Shown: positions 8,012 to 15,829 of the stretch, piece by piece
Position numbering within the stretch: the stretch's first letter is position 1
Layout: the number at the start of each line of letters is the position of its first letter
DNA from: an uncultured Prevotella sp.
GTDB taxonomy: Bacteria; Bacteroidota; Bacteroidia; Bacteroidales; Bacteroidaceae
Assembly (NCBI GenBank): GCA_946055365.1
Contig: CAMGFM010000003.1
Location: 1 to 28,589 of the forward strand
DNA: 28,589 nucleotides
Reading direction: 5' to 3'
Made by a program: the position numbers and the translations under genes
The notes under the pieces: model-generated
The model's input: the letters and a program-made list of their open reading frames with translations, nothing else
Databases searched by the model: none
What the model was told of the DNA's origin: nothing

Positions 8012-8910
8012 TTCTTTGTGTTATAAGAAGACTTTGCGGAAATAAGCTCTATCTTGAACACCAGTGCGGAGAAAGGCTTTATCTGGCCTGCCTCACGCTC
8101 GCCGTAGGCCAGTTCCTGCGGTATGTAAACCTCCCATATAGAGCCTTCGGGCATGTGTACGAGAGCCTCTGTCCATCCCTTGATAACCTGGTTGGCGCGC
8201 ATGGTGGCAGGCTCTCCTCTCTTGTAGCTGCTGTCGAAGACAGTGCCGTCGATGAGTCTGCCCTCATAATGCACCTTCACGAGAGACGTGTCGGCGGGCA
8301 TGGGGCCTGAACCCTCCTTTATGACCTTGTACTGTACGCCAGAAGGCAGCACCTTTACGCCCTCTTTCTTGGCGTTTGCTGCCAGCCATTTCTCGCCCTC
8401 AGCCTTTACGTCGCCATATTTCTTCTCCATCTGCTTTGCCTTGATGCTCTGCATCTTCTCCTGTGCGGTCGTGCTTGCGTTCTGGAAGTCCATCACGGCA
8501 TATCTGTTTCTCACGCCGTCCTCAAAACCTGCCAAGAAGTTCTTCACGGAGATGGTCTTTGTGGAGTCGTCGCCGAAAAGTTCGTAGTTGAGACCCTTAA
8601 CCATGCGGTTGGAAATCTGCTGTCCTATCTGTATACCCATGTAATAGGCATTCTTCTTCTTGTTGTCGCCTGCGTTGACGCCGTCTTTCATGCCCTTGAT
8701 AAACTCGTTGATGTAGGTGGTGTCCACGCCCATCTGTGTGAGATATGCCTTCAGGCCCTGTGTCTGCGCCATGCCCATTGCATAGCTGAATGTGTCTACC
8801 TCGTTTTTAAGGCTTGACTTTGAGCCGCCCAGCTTGCCGCTCTTGTCGCAGGAGCAGAAAATGCCCAGAGAGAGCATTGCCACTACTGCCATGATTGTAA
8901 ATCTTTTCAT
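8008..8910 (-). CDS. FKBP-type peptidyl-prolyl isomerase, predicted lipoprotein
   Basis: The protein has 300 residues. The N terminus MKRFTIMAVVAMLSLGIFCSCDKSG looks like a Bacteroidetes lipoprotein signal, with Cys21 the likeliest lipidated residue, although the residues before it are not a perfect lipobox. An FKBP_N region (about 35-175) includes VDTFSYAMGMAQTQGLKAYL and the catalytic FKBP domain (about 185-292) has VLPSGVQYKVIKEGSG, VHYEGRLIDGTVFDSSYKRG, VIKGWTEALVHMPEGS and YIPQELAYGEREAG. It closely resembles the genes on both sides, suggesting tandem duplication. It probably acts as an anchored envelope foldase. No consensus promoter was found immediately upstream, where array C lies. 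Confidence 0.92.
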   Translation of the reverse strand: MKRFTIMAVVAMLSLGIFCSCDKSGKLGGSKSSLKNEVDTFSYAMGMAQTQGLKAYLTQMGVDTTYINEFIKGMKDGVNAGDNKKKNAYYMGIQIGQQISNRMVKGLNYELFGDDSTKTISVKNFLAGFEDGVRNRYAVMDFQNASTTAQEKMQSIKAKQMEKKYGDVKAEGEKWLAANAKKEGVKVLPSGVQYKVIKEGSGPMPADTSLVKVHYEGRLIDGTVFDSSYKRGEPATMRANQVIKGWTEALVHMPEGSIWEVYIPQELAYGEREAGQIKPFSALVFKIELISAKSSYNTKK

Positions 8911-9060
8911 TTTTCTGTTATTTGTTTTTGTTAAAATTGACTTGTCTTTACTGTCTTTGCCGTCTCCATCCGTTTCTGTCCGCCGTGTGCCGTCATGGTA
9001 GGGTGTCGTGAGAATGTACCGCCGCCGTCACGGCTTTTGCGGTGTGACGCTCCTTGTTTG

Positions 9061-9170
9061 CCAAGGTGGCTTTTGGGTGATTCCAAAGTGCCGCTTTGTG
9101 TTAGCCAAAGAGCCACTCTGTGTTTGTAAAGTGGCACTCTGTGTCTTACAAAGAGCCGCTTTTGTCATGC
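9061..9170. repeat. Dyad array C (5 units)
   Basis: Five degenerate units begin at 9063, 9085, 9107, 9128 and 9150, spaced 22, 22, 21 and 22 bp. Cores include AAAGTGCCGCTTT, AAAGAGCCACTCT, AAAGTGGCACTCT and AAAGAGCCGCTTT. The array fills much of the gap between the cytoplasmic and lipoprotein FKBP genes. Nothing else was recognised in 8911-9060 or 9171-9290. Confidence 0.8.
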
Positions 9171-9290
9171 TTTACAGCCTCCAGGGCTTTTGTGGTGAGC
9201 GTTTTTGGGCGTTGTTGAGGCACGCTTGTGCCATGCCTTCATTGCCTTTTTGTGTGCGGATAGGGTGGGGTGGTGGTGCGGTCCTGCCCT

Positions 9291-9896
9291 TTAAAGCACC
9301 TTTATCAGCTCCACGTCAAACACGAGTGCGGCATACGGGGGTATGGAGTTGCCCGCTCCGCGCTCGCCGTAAGCGAGGTGATAGGGTATGAAGAAGCGAT
9401 ATTTCGCGCCCTCTCCCATGAGTTGCAGTCCCTCAGTCCATCCTGCTATCACGCCATTGAGCGGGAATGTGGCGGTCTGGCCGCGTCTGTAGCTGCTGTC
9501 AAACACGCTTCCGTCGATGAGACGGCCCTCATAGTGACACTCCACGGAGTCCTTAGCGGTGGGTTTCTTGCCCTCTCCCTCGTTTATAACCTCATACATG
9601 AGGCCCGAGGGCAGCGTCACCACGCCTTCCTCCATGGCCTTTTCGGCGAGCCATGCCTCGCCCTGCTCCTTGTTTGCCTTGCCTTTCTTGGCTGCTGCGG
9701 CACGTTGTTTCTCTTCCTGCCTCACGAAGAACTCCTGCACTGTGGCCTGTGCGTCGCCGTGAGCCACTTGCGGTTCATTACCTGCGAGGATGTCCTTGAT
9801 GCCCTGCGCAAAATCGTCTACGTTGATGCTGTCTGCTCCCATCTGTGCGAGCTGCATACCTATGTTCATGCCCAAGGCATAACTGAGTTTGTCCAT
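9291..9896 (-). CDS. FKBP-type peptidyl-prolyl isomerase, predicted cytoplasmic (FklB-like)
   Basis: The protein has 201 residues and lacks a signal peptide: it begins directly with MDKLSYALGMNIGMQLAQMG, the FKBP_N domain start. A basic, Ala-rich helical stretch at about 62-80 leads into the FKBP domain (about 92-201), with TLPSGLMYEVINEGEG, CHYEGRLIDGSVFDSSYRRG, VIAGWTEGLQLMGEGA, FIPYHLAYGERGAG and PYAALVFDVELIKV. This matches FklB-type dimeric isomerases in length and order. It likely works in the cytoplasm, unlike its two downstream paralogues, from which it is separated by array C. A TAATTTTG box lies about 90 bp upstream. Confidence 0.92.
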   Translation of the reverse strand: MDKLSYALGMNIGMQLAQMGADSINVDDFAQGIKDILAGNEPQVAHGDAQATVQEFFVRQEEKQRAAAAKKGKANKEQGEAWLAEKAMEEGVVTLPSGLMYEVINEGEGKKPTAKDSVECHYEGRLIDGSVFDSSYRRGQTATFPLNGVIAGWTEGLQLMGEGAKYRFFIPYHLAYGERGAGNSIPPYAALVFDVELIKVL

Positions 9897-9985
9897 AAAA
9901 ATCTGTGTGTGTGATTATATACGTTTTGTTTGTTGCACTTTTGTGAACGTCAGGGGTGTGGGCAGGGCTGAAAGCCTGCGGCTTG

Positions 9986-9993
9986 CAAAATTA
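9986..9993 (-). promoter_or_regulatory. -7 box for the cytoplasmic FKBP gene
   Basis: The minus strand reads TAATTTTG followed by C, matching TAnnTTTG, and gives a leader of about 83 nt to the start at 9896. No clear -33 element was seen. Confidence 0.5.
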
Positions 9994-10126
9994 CAACATT
10001 TATTTGGCATTGGGCGATAAGCCGTGCCTTTTTATATAATTTAATACATTTATGTGGCTGATAGGTCGTGTTTTTGTGTGAACAAGTGGCAAATGCTTGG
10101 CCGGGCTGTCGTGTTTATATATGACA

Positions 10127-10234
10127 AAAGGGTCAATGGACCGTCCCGTATGCCTTTATTTATATAGGGTCAAGGGGCATGACACGCGCCCTTAACCCTA
10201 TATTTATTCAGCCCCGTCGGCCCGTTGACCCTTT
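10127..10234 (-). repeat. Two-tier nested palindrome after lgt
   Basis: The outer arms AAAGGGTCAA (10127-10136) and TTGACCCTTT (10225-10234) enclose inner arms TATAGGGTCAAGGG (10163-10176) and CCCTTAACCCTATA (10189-10202), which pair with one mismatch. All four arms share GGGTCAA or a close variant. The structure starts only 7 bp past the lgt stop and could be a terminator or processing structure, though its T tail on the minus strand is short. Confidence 0.6.
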
Positions 10235-10240
10235 ATATAC

Positions 10241-11065
10241 TTAGCTTTTGCGGCTTCTCACGAGGCAAGTCACGCCCAGTATTATGAACGGTATGCTGAG
10301 TATCTGTCCCATGTCTATGGGCAGTGATGCCTCAAAAGCCTCCTGAATCTCCTTGGTGTATTCTATGAAAAACCTTGCCGTGAAGATGTAGGTGAGGCAC
10401 AGCCCGAAGAAAAAGCCCGTGCCAACCTTCTGTGGCGACTTGCGGTAGAGTCTCCAGCCTATCACAAACAGCAGCAAGTAGGCAATGGCCTCGTAGAGCT
10501 GCCCGGGATGGCGCGGCAGAGTGTCCACACGGTAGAATATGAACGCCCATGGCACGTCTGTCACCTTGCCTATTATCTCTGAGTTCATGAGATTGCCCAG
10601 CCTTATCATACATGCCGTCAGCGGAGTGGCTATTGCTATGTTGTCAAGCACCAGCCACAGGCTCAGGCGTGTCTTTCTCACGTAGAGCCAGAGGGCTATC
10701 ATCAGTCCTAAGGTGCCGCCATGCGATGCGAGACCGCGGTAGCCTGTGAACGTCCAGCCCCCTTGGTCAAGAAACTCAATGGGCAGCAGCATCTCCACAA
10801 GCCCGTGCCAGCTGGTGAGAAACACGTCGGGCTGGTAGAAGATACAGTGTCCGAGGCGTGCGCCTGCCAATATGCCTATGAAGCAATAGGCAAACAGCGG
10901 GTCGAAAAGCTCGTCCTTGAGCTTCTCCTCACGGTAGAGTCTTCTCACGGTGAGCCATGCGAGAGCCAGGCCAGCCAGCCAGCACAGCGAATACCAGTGT
11001 ATGGCCATGCGTCCGAGCGACAGAGCCACCACGTCGGGATGCCATTCTATATAAAGAGGTGTCAT
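10241..11065 (-). CDS. lgt: Prolipoprotein diacylglyceryl transferase
   Basis: This inner-membrane enzyme transfers diacylglycerol from phosphatidylglycerol to the lipobox cysteine of prolipoproteins, the first step of lipoprotein maturation. At 274 residues it is of normal length and rich in membrane segments. Family motifs are visible: GYRGLASHGGTLG at 108-120 contains the essential-His region, RLGNLMNSEIIG at 155-166 is the Lgt signature, HPGQLYEA lies at 186-193 and RFFIEYTKEIQ at 231-241. It follows ychF with a 53-bp gap on the same strand, so cotranscription is likely. At least two products encoded in this window (the middle FKBP and the Omp28 lipoprotein) would be its substrates. Confidence 0.96.
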   Translation of the reverse strand: MTPLYIEWHPDVVALSLGRMAIHWYSLCWLAGLALAWLTVRRLYREEKLKDELFDPLFAYCFIGILAGARLGHCIFYQPDVFLTSWHGLVEMLLPIEFLDQGGWTFTGYRGLASHGGTLGLMIALWLYVRKTRLSLWLVLDNIAIATPLTACMIRLGNLMNSEIIGKVTDVPWAFIFYRVDTLPRHPGQLYEAIAYLLLFVIGWRLYRKSPQKVGTGFFFGLCLTYIFTARFFIEYTKEIQEAFEASLPIDMGQILSIPFIILGVTCLVRSRKS

Positions 11066-11118
11066 GATGTGTGTAGATGAAATGATGTTGGTGTGCCTGA
11101 GACAGCGTTTCTTGATGC

Positions 11119-12225
11119 CTAAACATTGAATCGGAAGTGCATGATGTCGCCGTCCTGCACCACATAGTCCTTGCCTTCCACCGACAGTTTGCCAGCTTCG
11201 CGCACGGCAGCCTCCGATCCGAGTCTCACATAGTCGTCATATTTGATTACCTCGGCGCGTATGAAGCCTTTTTCAAAGTCGGTGTGTATCACTCCTGCGC
11301 ATTGCGGGGCCTTCCAACCCTTGTGATAAGTCCATGCCTTTACCTCCATTTCGCCAGCCGTGATGAATGTCTCGAGGTTGAGCAGTGAGTAGGCCTTCTT
11401 GATGAGCCTGTTCACTCCGCTCTCCTCCAGCCCCAGCTCCTCGAGAAACATCTGTTTGACCTCATAGTTGTCGAGCGATGCGATGTCCTCCTCGGTCTTG
11501 GCGGCTATCACGAGCATCTCCGCGCCTTCGCTTGCGGCTATCTCGGCTATCTGTCTTGAATATTCGTTGCCCTCCTTGGCTGACGCCTCGTCCACGTTGC
11601 ACACATACAGCACCGGCTTTGCGGTCAGCAGGAACAGGTCGTGGGCAAATCGCTGCTCCTCCTTTGACTCAAAGCTCACCGTGCGTGCGTTGAGACCCTT
11701 GTCAAGAGCCTCCTTGTAGGCCTGAAGCACCGCCACCGCCACCTTAGCGTCCTTGTTGTTGCCTATGGCGGCTATCTTGCTGTGCTTGGCGAGCTGCGCC
11801 TCCACGGTCTCGAGGTCCTTGAGCTGCAGCTCAGTGTCTATTATCTCCTTGTCGGCGGCAGGGTTGACGCTCGCTCCGCCCTCTCTCACGATGTTGTCGT
11901 CGTCAAAGCATCTCAGCACATGTATTATGGCATCTGTCTCGCGTATGTTTCCGAGAAACTTGTTGCCGAGTCCCTCGCCCTTGGAAGCCCCTTTCACGAG
12001 TCCGGCTATGTCCACTATCTCGCATGTGGCAGGCACTATGCGTCCCGGATGCACTATCTCCGCCAGCTTTGTGAGCCTTTCGTCAGGCACAGTGATAACT
12101 CCCACGTTTGGCTCTATTGTACAGAATGGAAAATTGGCTGCCTGCGCTTTTGCGTTTGACAGACAGTTGAAAAGAGTGGACTTACCCACGTTGGGCAATC
12201 CCACAATACCACATTTTAATGACAT
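11119..12225 (-). CDS. ychF: Redox-regulated ATPase YchF (Obg family)
   Basis: This is a 368-residue cytoplasmic P-loop NTPase of the Obg/OLA1 group, which prefers ATP, binds ribosomes and is linked to stress responses. The G1 P-loop is GLPNVGKSTLFN at 9-20, G3 is VDIAGLVKGASKGEGLGNKFL, and the G4 position reads NVDE instead of NKxD, the known reason for relaxed nucleotide specificity. The C-terminal TGS-like domain ends with EGKDYVVQDGDIMHFRFNV, the standard YchF ending. Length and start are canonical. It is read in the same direction as the O-methyltransferase gene upstream and lgt downstream. Confidence 0.97.
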   Translation of the reverse strand: MSLKCGIVGLPNVGKSTLFNCLSNAKAQAANFPFCTIEPNVGVITVPDERLTKLAEIVHPGRIVPATCEIVDIAGLVKGASKGEGLGNKFLGNIRETDAIIHVLRCFDDDNIVREGGASVNPAADKEIIDTELQLKDLETVEAQLAKHSKIAAIGNNKDAKVAVAVLQAYKEALDKGLNARTVSFESKEEQRFAHDLFLLTAKPVLYVCNVDEASAKEGNEYSRQIAEIAASEGAEMLVIAAKTEEDIASLDNYEVKQMFLEELGLEESGVNRLIKKAYSLLNLETFITAGEMEVKAWTYHKGWKAPQCAGVIHTDFEKGFIRAEVIKYDDYVRLGSEAAVREAGKLSVEGKDYVVQDGDIMHFRFNV

Positions 12226-12291
12226 GTCTTGTTGTGCGTATGTTATGGTTTATAATATTGTCTTAGCGTGTAAGGGGTGCTTTTGGGGGTG

Positions 12292-12335
12292 TTGATGGCG
12301 TGTGGGGTGTTTATTGATGGCGTGTGAGGTGTTTG
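12292..12335. repeat. 22-bp imperfect tandem duplication
   Basis: Two 22-bp copies beginning TTGATGGCGTGTG (12292-12313 and 12314-12335) differ at two positions. They are unrelated in sequence to the AAAGTG dyad arrays but share their period. They lie in the gap between the O-methyltransferase and ychF genes. Confidence 0.7.
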
Positions 12336-12412
12336 TCAAGGGTGCATAGTGCGTGGTTTATGTGCATGGTGTTGCGGCTTTTGCATTGTCAACGCCATAG
12401 TCTTCACGTCCT

Positions 12413-13087
12413 TTAATGCTCATTGCCCTCGCTCGGCCGTTTCTTGCGTATCAGTGTCAGCCCGTCCCTCAGCGGCAGCATCACCCTTTCCACCCTGCTG
12501 TCTTGCGCCACAAAGTCGTTGAACAGCCTTATGCCGCATGTCTGGTGGTCGTTGTCATAGCTGCTGTCCACCACATGTCCGTCCCAGAGGGTGTTGTCGG
12601 CTATGATATAGCCGCCTTCTGCCGTGAGAGGCAGCAGTTTGTTATAGGTATCAAGATATGTGCGCTTGTCACCGTCCATGAACACCATGTCAAAGGTCAC
12701 TCCTGTCTTTGCCGCCTCCACACTGGCGTCGCCGATGCGAAAGTCTATGAACCGTGCCACTGGCGACTGCTCTATCCAGGGCCTTGTAAAGTCCTCCTGC
12801 TCGTCGTTTATTTCAAACGTCCATACCTTTCTCGGCGTGCCGTCGTCTATTGCCGCCAGTCCCTCGGCGAGACTTATCGCGCTGTAGCCCGAGAATGTGC
12901 CGACCTCGAGAATGTTGTGCGGCCTTATCATGGTGACCAGCATCTTCAGCAGCCGTCCTTGCAGGTGTCCTGACGCCATGCGCCCGTGTATGGTGTGTAT
13001 GTTGGTGGCTCTGTAGAGTCTGTATAGATACTCTCCCTCGGGGTCGGAGTGTGTGAGCATGTAGTCCTCGAGTTGTGTCGTCATCAT
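12413..13087 (-). CDS. SAM-dependent O-methyltransferase, family 3 (CCoAMT-like)
   Basis: This 224-residue cytoplasmic class I methyltransferase resembles catechol or caffeoyl-CoA O-methyltransferases. The SAM-binding motif I is ILEVGTFSGYSAISLAEGL near 59-77. The acidic residue of motif II follows in VWTFEINDEQ, and the metal-binding motif DMVFMDGDKRTY is followed by GGYIIADNTLWDGHV, the usual Asp and Asp-Asn metal ligands of this family. The substrate cannot be inferred. It sits between aroQ and ychF on the same strand; from memory, an O-methyltransferase near aroQ and rbfA is common in Bacteroidales. The start offers two adjacent ATGs (13087 or 13084). Confidence 0.9.
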   Translation of the reverse strand: MMTTQLEDYMLTHSDPEGEYLYRLYRATNIHTIHGRMASGHLQGRLLKMLVTMIRPHNILEVGTFSGYSAISLAEGLAAIDDGTPRKVWTFEINDEQEDFTRPWIEQSPVARFIDFRIGDASVEAAKTGVTFDMVFMDGDKRTYLDTYNKLLPLTAEGGYIIADNTLWDGHVVDSSYDNDHQTCGIRLFNDFVAQDSRVERVMLPLRDGLTLIRKKRPSEGNEH

Positions 13088-13097
13088 CCTTTTGCGT

Positions 13098-13119
13098 TAT
13101 ATATATAATAGGTATAGGG
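13098..13119. repeat. TATA-AAGGTATAGG motif, copy 1
   Basis: The plus strand carries a TA-dinucleotide run followed by ATAATAGGTATAGGG. It is one of four related intergenic copies in the window and lies about 10 bp upstream of the O-methyltransferase start, on the opposite strand to that gene. Confidence 0.55.
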
Positions 13120-13206
13120 ATGTCCTGCGTGCCGTTTGTCTCTTGGCAGTCCTGCCTGCCAAGAAGCCGTCGGCTTTTCTGTCACTCGCCCTTGGGTCAG
13201 TGGTTC

Positions 13207-13632
13207 TCAGCGTGCCATCTCTGTCAGGGCCTCCACGGCGAGCCTGTAGGAGTCCATGCCAAACCCGCAAATCACCCCTGCGCATGCGCAGGCAATCATT
13301 GAGCGGTGTCTGAACTCCTCTCTTTTGTGTACGTTGCTTATATGCACCTCCACCACGGGCGACTTCAGCGACCTGATACAGTCTTGCAGCGCGATGCTTG
13401 TGTGCGTGTATGCGCCAGCGTTCAGCACTATGCCGTCATAGTCAAATCCCGTCTCCTGCAACTTGTCTATTAGCAGTCCCTCGACGTTGCTCTGATAATA
13501 GTCTATCTGTATGTGCGGATAGCGCAGTCGCAGTGCGTTCAGGCAGTCGTCGAAGCTGCTGTTGCCATAGATGCCCGGCTCGCGAGAGCCGAGCAAGTTG
13601 AGGTTTGGCCCGTTTATTATCTGTATCTTCAC
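13207..13632 (-). CDS. aroQ: 3-dehydroquinate dehydratase, type II
   Basis: This cytoplasmic enzyme converts 3-dehydroquinate to 3-dehydroshikimate in the shikimate pathway. At 141 residues it has the normal length of the type II, dodecameric class. The signatures are complete: IINGPNLNLLGSREPGIYG carries the catalytic Tyr22 in its flexible loop, LNAGAYTHTSIAL holds Asn71, VEVHISNVHKREEFRHRS holds His97 and the loop arginine, and the C-terminal helix has YRLAVEAL. It lies 46 bp after the TPM-domain gene and 119 bp before the O-methyltransferase, all on the same strand. No consensus promoter was seen directly upstream. Confidence 0.97.
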   Translation of the reverse strand: MKIQIINGPNLNLLGSREPGIYGNSSFDDCLNALRLRYPHIQIDYYQSNVEGLLIDKLQETGFDYDGIVLNAGAYTHTSIALQDCIRSLKSPVVEVHISNVHKREEFRHRSMIACACAGVICGFGMDSYRLAVEALTEMAR

Positions 13633-13678
13633 CTTTTGTATATTCAGTTTTTAAAAAACGTGTCTTGCGTGCTGTCTC

Positions 13679-14650
13679 TCACCATCCCGAGGTAGAGCCG
13701 CCGCCTCCCGAGCTGCCGCCTCCAAAGCTGCCTCCCGAAAAGCCGCCGAAGCTGCCGCCTCCGCCCCCACCTCTGCCGAGCATGGAGCCTATGACGAGTC
13801 CTGTCAGTGCCGCCGCGTCGCCGCCGTCGTCATAAGGCTCGTCCTTGGTCATGGTATATCCACAGTTTTGGCATATATACCTTGTGCGTCTTATGCGTCT
13901 GCCTCGTCTGTCTTTGTACACTGCCGAGCCCATCATCTTGAGAGAGCCTTTGGTGTGGCACTTTGGACACTTCTGTTGGCTGCCCAGCACCGCCACAAAC
14001 ACCACCACGCCCACCACTATGAGCATCACCGCCAGCACTGCCGCGAGGCTTATGTCCTCGTCGCCCTCCTCTTTGTCGGCCTCCATAGAGCCGTCAAGCA
14101 CCCTCACCGCCATTCTCACGCCCTCGGTCATGCCTCGGCTGTAGTCGCCTTGCTTGAATGAGGGCAGCATGGCGGTGGTTTGTATGCGCTTTGACATTGC
14201 GTCGGTCATCACGCCCTCCAGTCCATAGCCCGTGTGTATGCGTATCTTGCGCTGGTCAAGCACAAAGAGAAACAGCAGGCCGTTGTCCTTGTTTTTCTTG
14301 CCTATGCCCCATGTCCTGAACAGGCGTTGCGAGAAGTCAAAGACATCGTCGCCGCCTATGCTGGGCAGCATCACCACCGCCGTCTCTATGCCCGTCTGCT
14401 TTTCCAGGGCCGCGAGCATGGCGTTGATGCTGTCCTTTGCCGCCGTGGAGATGATGCCGCCGGGGTCTGACACATACTGGCGCGCGTCGGCAAGCCTCAC
14501 GTTAGGCACGCTTTCCACGCCATACTCCTGCGTCTGTGCCTCGGCACGTGCCGTCAAGCCACACGTCAGTGTCACGACCATGCACAATGTCAGTGTCGCG
14601 AGCCTCCGTGTGGCAAGGCGCATGATGTCAGCGATATGTATGTGAGCCAT
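13679..14650 (-). CDS. TPM-domain membrane protein with zinc ribbon and glycine-rich tail
   Basis: The chosen ATG at 14650 gives 323 residues; a TTG at 14659 would overlap the lemA stop, and an ATG at 14623 would give a tidier signal peptide (MRLATRRLATLTLCMVV). A TPM (YgcG/Psb32-like) domain follows, with VSDPGGIIS, LEKQTGIETAVVML, FRTWGIGKKNKDNGLLFLF and IRIHTGYGLEGVMTD. Next come one transmembrane segment (AAVLAVMLIVVGVVVFVAV), a zinc ribbon (CPKC and CQNC pairs) and a glycine/serine tail ending in GGSTSGW. TPM-tail proteins of this kind are commonly paired with LemA, as here. Proposed roles in membrane-protein quality control are unproven. Secretion and single-pass anchoring are inferred from the sequence. 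Confidence 0.88.
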   Translation of the reverse strand: MAHIHIADIMRLATRRLATLTLCMVVTLTCGLTARAEAQTQEYGVESVPNVRLADARQYVSDPGGIISTAAKDSINAMLAALEKQTGIETAVVMLPSIGGDDVFDFSQRLFRTWGIGKKNKDNGLLFLFVLDQRKIRIHTGYGLEGVMTDAMSKRIQTTAMLPSFKQGDYSRGMTEGVRMAVRVLDGSMEADKEEGDEDISLAAVLAVMLIVVGVVVFVAVLGSQQKCPKCHTKGSLKMMGSAVYKDRRGRRIRRTRYICQNCGYTMTKDEPYDDGGDAAALTGLVIGSMLGRGGGGGGSFGGFSGGSFGGGSSGGGGSTSGW

Positions 14651-14655
14651 TTCTG

Positions 14656-15246
14656 TCAAAACTCCACCTTGGGAGCCTTGTCAGCCCCCTCTTGTGCCTC
14701 GAAATAGTTGCGCTTGTCAAATCCGCAGATGCCTGCCAGTATGTTCTTTGGAAACTTTCTTATGGCGGTGTTATACACCTTGGCGCAGTCGTTGAAGTCC
14801 TTTCTTGCCACTGTTATGCGGTTTTCGGTGCCTTCGAGCTGCGACTGCAGCTCCAGAAAGTTCTGGTTGGCCTTTAGCTCAGGATAGTTTTCGGTTATGG
14901 CGAGCAGCTTGCCGAGAGCCGTTGTCACGTCTCCCTGCGCCTTCTGGTAGCTTGCGAGCTGTTCGGGGGTGCAGTTTGACGGGTCTATCTTTATCTGTGT
15001 GGCCTGCGAGCGTGCCTGCATCACCGCCTCGAGAGTGGACTTCTCGTGAGAGGCATAGCCTTTCACCGTGTTCACGAGGTTGGGTATGAGGTCAGAGCGT
15101 CGCTGGTATTGAGTCTCCACGTTTGACCATTTGTTCTGCACGTCCTCGTCCATGTTCACGAGAGAGTTATATCCGCTGATGCCCCACAGCAATAAAGCCA
15201 CGGCCACCACGCCCACGATAATCCATGTCTTGTTGTTCTTTTTCAT
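14656..15246 (-). CDS. lemA: LemA family protein
   Basis: The ATG at 15246 gives a 196-residue protein starting MKKNNKTWIIVGVVAVALLLWG, a single N-terminal membrane anchor; an upstream ATG at 15315 would add 23 unlikely residues. The LemA helical-bundle domain follows, with LVNMDEDVQNKWSNVETQYQRRSDLIPNLVNTVKGYASHE, LLAITENYPELKANQNFLELQSQLEGTENRI and ARKDFNDCAKVYNTAIRKFP, all hallmark segments. It ends 5 bp before the TPM-domain gene, an arrangement typical of this pair. The molecular function of LemA is not established. A TATATTTG promoter box lies about 150 bp upstream, so lemA probably leads the operon. Confidence 0.95.
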   Translation of the reverse strand: MKKNNKTWIIVGVVAVALLLWGISGYNSLVNMDEDVQNKWSNVETQYQRRSDLIPNLVNTVKGYASHEKSTLEAVMQARSQATQIKIDPSNCTPEQLASYQKAQGDVTTALGKLLAITENYPELKANQNFLELQSQLEGTENRITVARKDFNDCAKVYNTAIRKFPKNILAGICGFDKRNYFEAQEGADKAPKVEF

Positions 15247-15396
15247 GAGTTTTGGTTTTTTTGTCAAGTTATGTGAATGTATGATAATGTCTGGTGTATG
15301 GTGATATGCAGCCAATGTGCGAAGACGCGCTGACGTGTGTCATGGTGTCAGGCTTTTAGTGCGCCTCGACATGGTGCGTGTGTGACATACAGACTG

Positions 15397-15404
15397 CAAA
15401 TATA
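15397..15404 (-). promoter_or_regulatory. -7 box for lemA
   Basis: The minus strand reads TATATTTG followed by C, a full TAnnTTTG match, about 150 bp before the lemA ATG at 15246. No convincing -33 element was seen. Confidence 0.5.
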
Positions 15405-15636
15405 ATCAAAAACTACGTGTCTGCATAGTTTTTAAAGGTTTTTTAGCACTGTCCCGCGTCTTTGACAGAGCTTAGTGCAGTGTGGCGGCTTGCGCCACGC
15501 TGATGTGGCGGCATGTGGCATGTAGTGTGTGCCGCCTTTGGGCAAGGGAAAGTGCCGTTATGCGCGTCTCGCCGTGTGCCTTTGAGCGGCGTGTGATGCC
15601 GCCATGCCCAGCACGCGGTGTCGCCCCACATTGTGC

Positions 15637-15722
15637 AAAGAGCCTCTTTGCCACTCGGAAAGAGCCACTTTAGCCTCTTCAAAAAGGCACTTTTTTGTCG
15701 CAAAGTGCCACTTTCTGCAACG
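15637..15722. repeat. Dyad array D (4 units)
   Basis: Units begin at 15637, 15659, 15681 and 15702, spaced 22, 22 and 21 bp. Cores include AAAGAGCCTCTTT, AAAGAGCCACTTT and AAAGTGCCACTTT. The array lies between the divergent lemA and rbfA promoters. Confidence 0.8.
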
Positions 15723-15794
15723 CTGCGGCTCACGTTTTTCTGTCGTGTGCCGCCTTTTTGACAGTGAAGTACAGACAAAAGGACAAAATGATTT

Positions 15795-15823
15795 TTTGTT
15801 TCGGAAAATAAGAGTTATCTTTG
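15795..15823 (+). promoter_or_regulatory. Promoter upstream of rbfA
   Basis: TTTG at 15795-15798 and TATCTTTG at 15816-15823 are separated by 17 bp, followed by C. It faces rbfA, whose ATG is about 300 bp downstream. Confidence 0.6.
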
Positions 15824-15829
15824 CAGACT

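Noticed and set aside
9061..9170. Possible CRISPR array
   Set aside because: Repeats are degenerate, only 21-22 bp apart including spacer, and no cas gene is nearby.
9270..9914. 214-codon plus-strand ORF opposite the cytoplasmic FKBP gene
   Set aside because: It is a complement shadow of a conserved gene, with no recognisable domain.
13950..13972. Sequence resembling a dyad unit (TGGCACTTTGGACAC) inside the TPM-domain gene
   Set aside because: It encodes the CPKCHT zinc ribbon of that protein, is a single copy and has no phased neighbour, so the resemblance is likely chance.
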